Assembly: GCA_963579925.1 (NCBI GenBank)
Contig: CAUZJA010000069.1
Coordinates: forward strand, 1-12,109
Direction of reading: 5' to 3'
DNA length: 12,109 bases
Source of the DNA: UBA1151 sp963579925
Lineage (GTDB): Bacteria; Chloroflexota; Dehalococcoidia; Lucifugimonadales; Lucifugimonadaceae
The position numbers and the translations under genes are program-made. The notes beneath the pieces are model-generated. The model was not told the DNA's origin. It saw only the letters and a list, made by a program, of their open reading frames with translations, and did no database searches. Positions 7,126-12,109 of this stretch are shown piece by piece. Every line of letters begins with the position of its first letter. Positions within the stretch are counted from its first letter, which is position 1.

Positions 7126-7281
7126 CTAGGCAGCCATACCTGAGTCTGACTGGTCCTCAAGATAGAAGAAGCCGTCGAACGGTACTGGCACGCAGAACGT
7201 CAGAACCGCCGGTTCTGGCAAACGAGGGTCGGCCTGTGTTGCGTCGTTCTGGTCGCCAGTCGTGTTCTGCTTCTCGCTCAT
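7126..7281 (-). CDS. Small hypothetical protein, 51 residues
   Basis: I do not recognise it. The product is polar and acidic at the start (MSEKQNTTGDQNDATQADPR), then has a short hydrophobic/aromatic core (AVLTFCVPVPFDGFFYLED) and an acidic end. It has no membrane helix or signal peptide and one cysteine (C30). GGGGAG at 7288-7293 lies six bases before the ATG at 7281, a strong ribosome-binding site and the main evidence that it is real. Another ATG directly abuts it at 7284, only three bases from that site. The frame extends to an ATG at 7353, but that part covers an 11-bp direct repeat and is probably leader. It converges with the dehydrogenase-like gene, 12 bases apart. Confidence 0.5.
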   Translation of the reverse strand: MSEKQNTTGDQNDATQADPRLPEPAVLTFCVPVPFDGFFYLEDQSDSGMAA

Positions 7282-7306
7282 CATGCGCTCCCCGTAGGTA
7301 TGTCTG

Positions 7307-7335
7307 TTGAGACCAGTCGCTTTATTGAGACCAGT
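7307..7335. repeat. Two 11-bp direct repeats, 18-bp period
   Basis: TTGAGACCAGT occurs at 7307-7317 and again at 7325-7335, separated by seven bases. On the minus strand this reads ACTGGTCTCAA twice, 26 to 54 bases upstream of the small-protein start at 7281 and just before its Shine-Dalgarno. The position suits an operator or activator site, but no regulator is identified. Confidence 0.6.
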
Positions 7336-7361
7336 ATCAGGTCGTTCAGACACTTCAGGAA

Positions 7362-7390
7362 TAGGGCTTACGGCGCGACGCGCTGCCCTA
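7362..7390 (-). terminator. Nested hairpin downstream of the rRNA methyltransferase gene
   Basis: TAGGGC (7362-7367) pairs with GCCCTA (7385-7390). Inside it GCGC (7373-7376) pairs with GCGC (7380-7383) around a GAC loop, with a possible G-U pair at 7372/7384 and a four-base bulge (7368-7371). It lies 38 bases after the methyltransferase stop on the minus strand. No T-run follows, so it is a candidate rather than a proven terminator. Confidence 0.4.
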
Positions 7391-7427
7391 CACTCGACAC
7401 CTGCTGTGGGCGTGCACCGTCAGCTAT

Positions 7428-8189
7428 CTACACACTCCGCTGGCGGAGCACTTCGTAAAGCATAATTCCTGCGGTTACAGACGCGTTCAATGACTCGATT
7501 TGGCCGTTCAATGGCAGCGATGCGAGAAAGTCACACTTCTCTCTGACAATCCGGGATATTCCGTCCCCTTCCGAGCCGATTACCAGGGCGATTGGGCCGG
7601 TCATGTCGATGTCTGTGTAGTTCTGATCGGCATCGCCATCCAGGCCCACGGTCCAGACTCCGGCCGCTTTGATCTCATCAAGAGCGCGCGAAAGATTCAC
7701 CACTCTGGACACGGGCACATGCTGCAACGCGCCGGCGGACGCTCGAATCGCACCCGGGGACACTCCGGCGGCTCGACGCTCCGGGATGACGACCCCGTGA
7801 GCACCGGCACCATCCGCTGATCGGGCGATGGCGCCCAGATTCTGGGGATCTTCAACGCCATCCAGGACGACTATCAGCGCACCCTCCTCCGTGGAGGTGG
7901 CGTCAATTAGAAGCTGATCGAGCGAGACGTAGGTCGGGTCTGGTGCGAGGGCGATTATGCCCTGGTGCTTGTTGGTGTTGGACTCCCGATCCATGACGCG
8001 TCGGCCAACAGTCTCAACTGGCACTTTGTACTCCTGCGCACTTTCGACAATCGCCCTGATCTGAGGACCGTGCTCGATGTCCTCTTGCAGCAGGATCTGA
8101 TCCACGCGGGAGTTGGAACGAAGCGCTTCGAGTACAGCTCGGCGGCCTTCAATGGTGTGGCGATTTCGGCCCGGTCGGTGTTTAGGCAT
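7428..8189 (-). CDS. rlmB: TrmH/SpoU-family 23S rRNA 2'-O-methyltransferase, RlmB type
   Basis: The 253-residue protein has an N-terminal substrate-binding domain (about 10-83, starting with a basic tail and IEGRRAVLEAL) and a SPOUT methyltransferase domain (about 105-250). Motif 1 is LDGVEDPQNLGAIARSA at 109-125 with N117 and R123. Motif 2 is ALVIGSEGDGI at 201-211, and motif 3 is IESLNASVTAGI at 231-242. These are the S-adenosylmethionine-binding knot and catalytic residues. RlmB methylates the ribose of G2251 in E. coli 23S rRNA. The exact target here could differ, since tRNA-modifying paralogues share the fold, but the two-domain layout fits RlmB. Its ATG overlaps the stop of the upstream aldo/keto reductase by eight bases, so translation is probably coupled. 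Confidence 0.88.
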   Translation of the reverse strand: MPKHRPGRNRHTIEGRRAVLEALRSNSRVDQILLQEDIEHGPQIRAIVESAQEYKVPVETVGRRVMDRESNTNKHQGIIALAPDPTYVSLDQLLIDATSTEEGALIVVLDGVEDPQNLGAIARSADGAGAHGVVIPERRAAGVSPGAIRASAGALQHVPVSRVVNLSRALDEIKAAGVWTVGLDGDADQNYTDIDMTGPIALVIGSEGDGISRIVREKCDFLASLPLNGQIESLNASVTAGIMLYEVLRQRSV

Positions 8190-9090
8190 CCAGGTTGGAG
8201 TCTCCGAGAATTTCCGCTAATTCAGTCATATCGGAATCGGACAGCGTCCAATCTCCAGATCCGGCGTTCTGAATGGCCTGCTCAGGCGTCTTTGCGCCAA
8301 CGATACAACTGGACATTGACGGGTGAGCCAGCGTCCATGCCACCGCCAGGTCTCCGCCAGATCGTCCGTGATCACCGGCCCAGCCCAAAAGCTGCTCAAC
8401 GATAGGCATTATGCGGTTGAACGCATCGTCCTTGAACTCCGGCTTTCCTGATCGCTCATCGCCCGCATCAAACCTGACTCCCGGCCGATACTTGCCCGTG
8501 AGCATGCCCTTCGCCAATGGAGAGTGAGCTATGACGCCAATGCCAAGATCCAGGCAGGCCGGAAGCACATCGGCCTCCGGATAGCGGTAAAGCATGTTGT
8601 AGCGCGGTTGGCTGCTGTTGATCTGGCCGTACTGTGCCGCCTCACGATGCTGATCCGCCGTAAAGTTAGAGACGCCAATGTGGCGAATCTTCCCAGACTC
8701 TTTTAGCTCAAGCAGGCCTTCCATGGTCTGCTTGATCGGCGTCTGCGGTTGTGGGCCATGGAGTTGGTAGAGGTCAACGTAGTCGGTGCCAAGGCCCACA
8801 AGGCTGTTCTCGATGGCCGCCGTCATGTGCTCAAGCGAGTGGTCGCCAGTGAGCTTGGTGGCAAGAAACACATCCTGACGCTTGCCGCGCAGTGCCTTGC
8901 CGAGAACCGACTCGCTGGTGCGGTATCCCTCAGCCGTGTCGATGAATGTTGCGCCTGCTTCAATGGAAGCGTGGATTGTGGCTATGGCCTGATCGTCTGG
9001 AATCACACCCATGCCGCCGCCCAGAGGCCATGCCCCCAGACAGACCGCTGAGACCATCGGCCCGTCGGTACCAAGTTGTCGCTGTTCCAC
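8182..9090 (-). CDS. Aldo/keto reductase
   Basis: The 302-residue protein is a TIM-barrel NADP(H)-dependent reductase of the AKR superfamily. The catalytic tetrad is complete: D51 and Y56 in FIDTAEGY, K79 in LATKL, and H111 in YQLHGPQ. GVSNF at 139-143 and the C-terminal cofactor region (IVGAKTPEQ at 263-271) are typical. It should reduce an aldehyde or ketone, or oxidise the matching alcohol; substrate unknown. The GTG at 9090 is preferred because AGGGAG lies six bases upstream and the product then starts like other family members (EQRQLGTDGPMVSAVCLG). An ATG at 9144 would add 18 residues with no family resemblance. It is co-transcribed with the rRNA methyltransferase, overlapping it by eight bases, and is divergent from the Gfo/Idh/MocA gene. 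Confidence 0.88.
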   Translation of the reverse strand: MEQRQLGTDGPMVSAVCLGAWPLGGGMGVIPDDQAIATIHASIEAGATFIDTAEGYRTSESVLGKALRGKRQDVFLATKLTGDHSLEHMTAAIENSLVGLGTDYVDLYQLHGPQPQTPIKQTMEGLLELKESGKIRHIGVSNFTADQHREAAQYGQINSSQPRYNMLYRYPEADVLPACLDLGIGVIAHSPLAKGMLTGKYRPGVRFDAGDERSGKPEFKDDAFNRIMPIVEQLLGWAGDHGRSGGDLAVAWTLAHPSMSSCIVGAKTPEQAIQNAGSGDWTLSDSDMTELAEILGDSNLDA

Positions 9091-9096
9091 GTATTG

Positions 9097-9102
9097 CTCC
9101 CT
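9097..9102 (-). promoter_or_regulatory. Shine-Dalgarno site that fixes the aldo/keto reductase start
   Basis: On the minus strand AGGGAG lies six bases before the GTG at 9090. This supports GTG initiation rather than the ATG at 9144, which would place the site inside the coding region. Confidence 0.65.
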
Positions 9103-9167
9103 GATGTAAATACTTCTGTCCCATAAAGGGTATCGCCAACACACCGGTGAGGTCGAATAGAATCCTC

Positions 9168-9207
9168 GTAATTCAGGACAACTCAGGGTAATTCAGGAAT
9201 CTTCATG
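9168..9207. repeat. 10-bp phased direct repeats upstream of the Gfo/Idh/MocA gene
   Basis: Successive 10-base units read GTAATTCAGG (9168-9177), ACAACTCAGG (9178-9187), GTAATTCAGG (9188-9197) and a degenerate AATCTTCATG (9198-9207). The core is A(T/C)TCAGG. The spacing of about one helical turn places the cores on one face of the DNA. A possible -10 element TAGAAT lies just upstream at 9158-9163, and the Shine-Dalgarno GAGG at 9211-9214 just downstream, so the units would lie at the transcription start and leader. A regulator-binding array is a reasonable inference. Confidence 0.6.
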
Positions 9208-9220
9208 GGCGAGGGAATCA

Positions 9221-10279
9221 ATGACCGAATCACGCACCGCACGACTTGGCTTCATTGGTGCTGGCTGGTGGGCCACTTCCAACCACATGCCAGCGCTGCG
9301 CGACCGCGATGATGTCGAATTTGCTGCTGTGTGCCGAATCGGTGCTGACGAACTACAACGCGTCAAAAGTGAGTTCGGGTTTCAGGAAGCCACTGAGGAT
9401 TTCGAGAAGCTGCTGGAGATTTCAGATCTAGACGGTGTAATCGTCTCATCCCCACATGGGTCTCACTATGAGCACGCAATCGCGGCGCTGAGACGCGGCC
9501 TCCACGTAATGTGCGAGAAGCCCCTAACGACGAATGCCGATGAGGCGCGTGAACTGGTTGCTGAAGCGAAACGGCAGGGCGTTCAGCTGCTCATGCCACA
9601 CGGCTGGCACTACTCGCCCTTCGTTCAGGAGGCCAAGGAGCGGATGGACCGTGGCGAAGTGGGTGACGTGGAGTTCGTACAAGTTCACATGGCTTCCCCG
9701 CTGCGTGCGCTCCTCACAGGCGGCAAGTTTGATTACAACGATGCCGATATGTTTATGCCACCAGAGTCTGCAACGTGGGCCGACCCGACCGTCGCAGGCG
9801 GCGGCTACGGTTTTTCTCAGATGGCACACTCAGCGGGCCTGCTCTACTGGCTAACCGGCCTCTCGCCCCAGAAGGTCTTCTCCGTAATGTCTGCACCGGG
9901 ATCAAAAGTGGAGCTGTATGACGCGATGAGCGTGCAGTTCGACGGCGGCGTTATTGGCTCATTCTCCGGTGCGGGTACGGTGCCCGCCGACCGCGGCTTC
10001 CAACTCGATGTCCGCATCTTTGGCAGCGAGGGCGTACTGAGCCTGGACTTCGAACGCGCCCGTCTTCAAGTTCTGAGGGACGATGGCAATCACTACGAAT
10101 CAGATATTGCCACCAACGCTGGTGACTACGAGTGTGATGGGCCGCCCAACAACTTTGTTGACCTGATTCTTGGCAAAACTGATTCCAACTACGCGCCCGG
10201 CGAAGTAGGTATGAAGGCGATCGAAATGCTGGACGCTGCCTACAGGTCATCAAAGTCTGGGCAGTTTGAAGAGGTGTAG
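9221..10279 (+). CDS. Gfo/Idh/MocA-family oxidoreductase
   Basis: The 352-residue protein has an N-terminal Rossmann domain with the dinucleotide motif GFIGAGWWA at 10-18, the family hallmark CEKP at 98-101 (K100 is the presumed catalytic lysine), and a C-terminal alpha/beta substrate domain. The segment GGGYGFSQMAHSAGLLYWLTG at 193-213 with H203 corresponds to the usual Gly-rich/His active-site motif. Family members oxidise or reduce hydroxyl groups of sugars, inositols and related compounds with NAD(P)H in the cytoplasm; the substrate here is not readable. The ATG at 9221 has GAGG six bases upstream. The stop abuts the stop of the convergent metallo-beta-lactamase-fold gene with no base between. 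Confidence 0.9.
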   Translation: MTESRTARLGFIGAGWWATSNHMPALRDRDDVEFAAVCRIGADELQRVKSEFGFQEATEDFEKLLEISDLDGVIVSSPHGSHYEHAIAALRRGLHVMCEKPLTTNADEARELVAEAKRQGVQLLMPHGWHYSPFVQEAKERMDRGEVGDVEFVQVHMASPLRALLTGGKFDYNDADMFMPPESATWADPTVAGGGYGFSQMAHSAGLLYWLTGLSPQKVFSVMSAPGSKVELYDAMSVQFDGGVIGSFSGAGTVPADRGFQLDVRIFGSEGVLSLDFERARLQVLRDDGNHYESDIATNAGDYECDGPPNNFVDLILGKTDSNYAPGEVGMKAIEMLDAAYRSSKSGQFEEV

Positions 10280-10918
10280 CTAGCCTGTGGTCGCCCGCAA
10301 GAGCACTACCCGCAACTCAGCCGGCAGGTTTGAACGAGTGATGTTGAGGCGAGGGATAGGGTCTCCTGCATCAACTGCGATTTCGCCCAACATGCGCTTC
10401 ATCGACTCATCAGCCGTGGCACCAGTATTGGCGCCTGCATAGACGGGCAGCACGACCTTGGGTTCAAGCTGACGTACGATTCCCGCCGCTTCTTCTGGGC
10501 CGATTGTTCCCTCACCGCCAGCAGGCAGGATCAGGATATCGATTGCGCCCAGCGCTTGGCGTGATTGCGCGCCCATGGGATCTCGCAACTGCCCCATGTG
10601 GCAGATGGTCAGTCCCTCGGTCTCAAGCACGAATACGGTGTTGATCGCCCGATCAGTGCCTTCCTGACTTCTTGGAGTAGGAATCCCCTTGATCGCGAGA
10701 CCGCCGATTTCATACTCACCGGGACCTTCCACGATGAAGGCTGCCTTATCGATGCCCGTTGGATCGATGCGGGCAGGATCCGGTCGGCTGGCGGTTACAA
10801 CCAGCGAACCTTCCCAGCCCGGGGTTGGTTTTGGTGAATTGGGGTACGGATCAAATATGACCCGTGAATCACCGGTTGCGATTTCATACGAAGTTTGGCC
10901 CTGCCAGCGTATATCCAT
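10280..10918 (-). CDS. Metallo-beta-lactamase-fold protein lacking the metal-binding histidines
   Basis: The 212-residue protein has the layout of Lactamase_B_3/UPF0173-like hydrolases: an opening strand with WQGQTSYEI (usually W-G-H-S/A-C/F), VIFDPYP at 20-26, GPGEYEIGGLAIKGI at 65-79, TICHMGQLRDP at 104-114, DILILPAGGEGTIGPEEA at 127-144 and PKVVLPVYAG at 153-162. In active relatives the opening His, an HxHxDH motif after the third strand, and a His in the PKVVIPxHY segment bind metal. Here these are Q8, the segment VVTASRPDPARI (40-51) and Y160. The only histidine in the whole protein is H107. The fold is well supported, but hydrolase activity is doubtful; it is probably a pseudoenzyme. 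Divergent from hrcA. Confidence 0.75.
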   Translation of the reverse strand: MDIRWQGQTSYEIATGDSRVIFDPYPNSPKPTPGWEGSLVVTASRPDPARIDPTGIDKAAFIVEGPGEYEIGGLAIKGIPTPRSQEGTDRAINTVFVLETEGLTICHMGQLRDPMGAQSRQALGAIDILILPAGGEGTIGPEEAAGIVRQLEPKVVLPVYAGANTGATADESMKRMLGEIAVDAGDPIPRLNITRSNLPAELRVVLLRATTG

Positions 10919-11027
10919 TTAATCCGTTATCTGTTGCTCAGCTAATTTGGCGATTGTTGCGGGATATCCAACATGTACACCTTAGTATCTGCGCGTGAAA
11001 ACAGTTGCAGATGTGTCTATGGGGATA

Positions 11028-11050
11028 TCATCACTCTAGCAACGTGCTAA
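11028..11050. promoter_or_regulatory. CIRCE-like HrcA operator, degenerate, short spacer
   Basis: TCATCACTC (11028-11036) matches the left CIRCE half-site TTAGCACTC at 7 of 9 positions. ACGTGCTAA (11042-11050) matches the right half GAGTGCTAA at 7 of 9. The spacer is 5 bases instead of the usual 9. A -10-like TATCAT (11026-11031) overlaps the left arm. Position upstream of hrcA is as expected for autoregulation, but the altered spacer makes this tentative. Confidence 0.35.
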
Positions 11051-11104
11051 GTTGGCCGTCAATTTGAGATTGAATGGCGACGAAGGCCCGTACGCAGATC
11101 TCCG

Positions 11105-11120
11105 GATTGTGATTACAATC
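11105..11120. promoter_or_regulatory. Inverted repeat overlapping a possible -10 element before hrcA
   Basis: GATTGT-GATT-ACAATC is a perfect 6-bp inverted repeat with a 4-base centre. Its right half includes TACAAT (11114-11119), a good -10 match, with only a weak -35 (TACGCA, 11091-11096) 17 bases upstream. The 264 bases between the two divergent genes otherwise show only the CIRCE-like site. Confidence 0.3.
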
Positions 11121-11182
11121 GCCGCTGAGCCGGTAAGCTCAGTTCCAGTGGGCTTAAACGTTTCAGAATTTGGGTTTCAATT

Positions 11183-12109
11183 ATGTTGACCCTGACTGAC
11201 AGAACTCAGCAAATTCTTGACCTCATTGTGAGGGATTACATCGAGACGGCATCGCCCGTTGGCTCTCGTGCGCTCTCCAAGAGTCCGAACCTGAATGTCA
11301 GCCCGGCCACCATTCGTAATGAGATGGGCACGTTGGAAGACGGCGGCTACATCCTGCGCCCACACACCTCTGCGGGTGGCGTTCCCTCAGACAAGGGATA
11401 TCGATTTTTCGTCGAAGCGTTGCCCAGCACTGACAATCCGCCGGGGGAAGCGCGCGAGACGCTTGAAGTAGAGATCGCGGCTGTTCAGCAGAAGGTTGAA
11501 GAGTGGGCTAAAACAGCATCCGCCACTCTCTCGGAGCTGATCGGCACGCTCGCATTTGTTTCGCCGCCCAGGACGCAGACCTTCCGGGTCAAGCAGATTG
11601 AGCTTGTGCAGATGCAGGAGTCGGCAGCGCTGCTGGTGCTGATCTTGCACGGTGCGTCTGTCCACAAGCTTATGGTCAAGCTGGACGCGCCAACGCCTGC
11701 GGAACAACTTGAACACACGCGCAATAGGGTGGCGTCGGTTGTGGCCGACAAAACAGCTCGCGAAATCATGAGTACCACGCCACGCAGCATCGACAAGCTC
11801 GAGTCCGACGTCATTGGCGGCACAGTTGGCCTTCTTCGAAACGAGGAAGCCAAATCCGTTCCTGAGTTTGAGTTTCATGGTCTGGCTGATCTGTTTAGCC
11901 AGCCAGAGTTCTCAGACAGTACCGTCGGGCGTGATCTTGTTGATCTGCTTGATGACAAAGCGCCCATATCTGACCTGGCAGCCAGCGCTCCGGATGATGG
12001 GAGCGTTGGGGTATTCATTGGATCCGAGATGGAACACGGCCCCTTGAGCGAATTCAGCGTGATCGTCTGTCGATATGGAGCGATGGGGGAAACCCTGGGC
12101 ACGGTGGGC
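11183..12109 (+). CDS. hrcA: Heat-inducible transcription repressor HrcA (3' end outside window)
   Basis: The frame is open from ATG 11183 to the window end, giving 309 residues of a family usually near 340-350, so roughly 30-40 residues are missing by truncation. The N-terminal winged-helix domain shows LTDRTQQILDLIV, SPVGSRAL and VSPATIRNEM..LE..GYI, followed by the wing HTSAGGVPSDKGYRFFV (61-77). The middle GAF-like domain (about 115-300) contains GLADLFSQPEF (233-243) and VFIGSE...SVIVCRYG. HrcA represses chaperone genes by binding CIRCE and depends on GroEL for folding. The usually conserved wing sequence SAGRIP is SAGGVP here (Arg to Gly at 66). No strong Shine-Dalgarno is seen. Family knowledge predicts grpE/dnaK/dnaJ may follow downstream. 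Confidence 0.93.
   Translation, partial: MLTLTDRTQQILDLIVRDYIETASPVGSRALSKSPNLNVSPATIRNEMGTLEDGGYILRPHTSAGGVPSDKGYRFFVEALPSTDNPPGEARETLEVEIAAVQQKVEEWAKTASATLSELIGTLAFVSPPRTQTFRVKQIELVQMQESAALLVLILHGASVHKLMVKLDAPTPAEQLEHTRNRVASVVADKTAREIMSTTPRSIDKLESDVIGGTVGLLRNEEAKSVPEFEFHGLADLFSQPEFSDSTVGRDLVDLLDDKAPISDLAASAPDDGSVGVFIGSEMEHGPLSEFSVIVCRYGAMGETLGTVG

Noticed and set aside
7110..7135. Possible hairpin around TAGG/CCTA between the dehydrogenase-like gene and the small gene
   Set aside because: Only four pairs can form; too weak to call a terminator.
9091..9144. Longer aldo/keto reductase start at ATG 9144
   Set aside because: The added 18 residues do not look like the family, and AGGGAG is correctly spaced for GTG 9090.
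9142..9149. CACCGGTG palindrome between the divergent aldo/keto reductase and Gfo/Idh/MocA genes
   Set aside because: Only eight bases with no spacer or neighbouring copy; expected by chance in a window of this size.
1..12109. CRISPR array, tRNA/rRNA, transposase, integrase, attachment site or toxin-antitoxin pair
   Set aside because: Looked for these on both strands. No regularly spaced long repeats, no tRNA-like T-arm/acceptor pairing, and no coding frame with such motifs was seen.

Overview
The window looks like chromosomal DNA from a free-living bacterium with densely packed genes of moderately high GC. The mixture is housekeeping (rlmB-type rRNA methyltransferase, hrcA) plus a patchwork of oxidoreductases and an enolase-superfamily sugar-acid dehydratase. 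That pattern would fit an uncultured marine Chloroflexota lineage (SAR202-like), but this is inference from gene content only and no marker here proves it. I see no rRNA, tRNA, CRISPR array, insertion sequence or phage gene.

Layout. (a) 1-1345, plus strand: the end of an RDD-family membrane protein, then a PrsW-type intramembrane protease carrying two C-terminal zinc ribbons, closed by a strong bulged hairpin. (b) 1399-2909, plus strand: a DgoD-like acid-sugar dehydratase with a complete active site, a perfect inverted repeat, and a small two-helix membrane protein. (c) 5927-2906, minus strand: a tight MFS transporter - SDR oxidoreductase - HAD phosphatase operon. (d) 6064/6178-7113, plus strand: a D-2-hydroxyacid dehydrogenase-like protein, divergent from the MFS operon. 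Its catalytic Glu is Tyr and its start codon is unclear. (e) 9090-7126, minus strand: aldo/keto reductase overlapping an RlmB-type methyltransferase, then a terminator-like hairpin, an 11-bp direct repeat and a 51-residue small protein. (f) 9221-10279, plus strand: a Gfo/Idh/MocA oxidoreductase preceded by 10-bp phased repeats. (g) 10918-10280, minus strand: a metallo-beta-lactamase-fold protein that has lost almost all metal ligands. (h) 11183-12109, plus strand: hrcA, cut by the window end, with a CIRCE-like site upstream.

How the genes may work together: the dehydratase, SDR, 2-hydroxyacid dehydrogenase-like protein, aldo/keto reductase, Gfo/Idh/MocA enzyme and MFS carrier resemble a toolkit for taking up and oxidising sugar acids or related hydroxy-compounds. 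They sit in several separate transcription units, however, so a single pathway is not demonstrated. No obvious new defence or mobile system is present. The most notable points are the MBL pseudoenzyme with one histidine, the Glu-to-Tyr change in the dehydrogenase, the phased repeats before the Gfo/Idh/MocA gene, and the non-standard HrcA/CIRCE pair.
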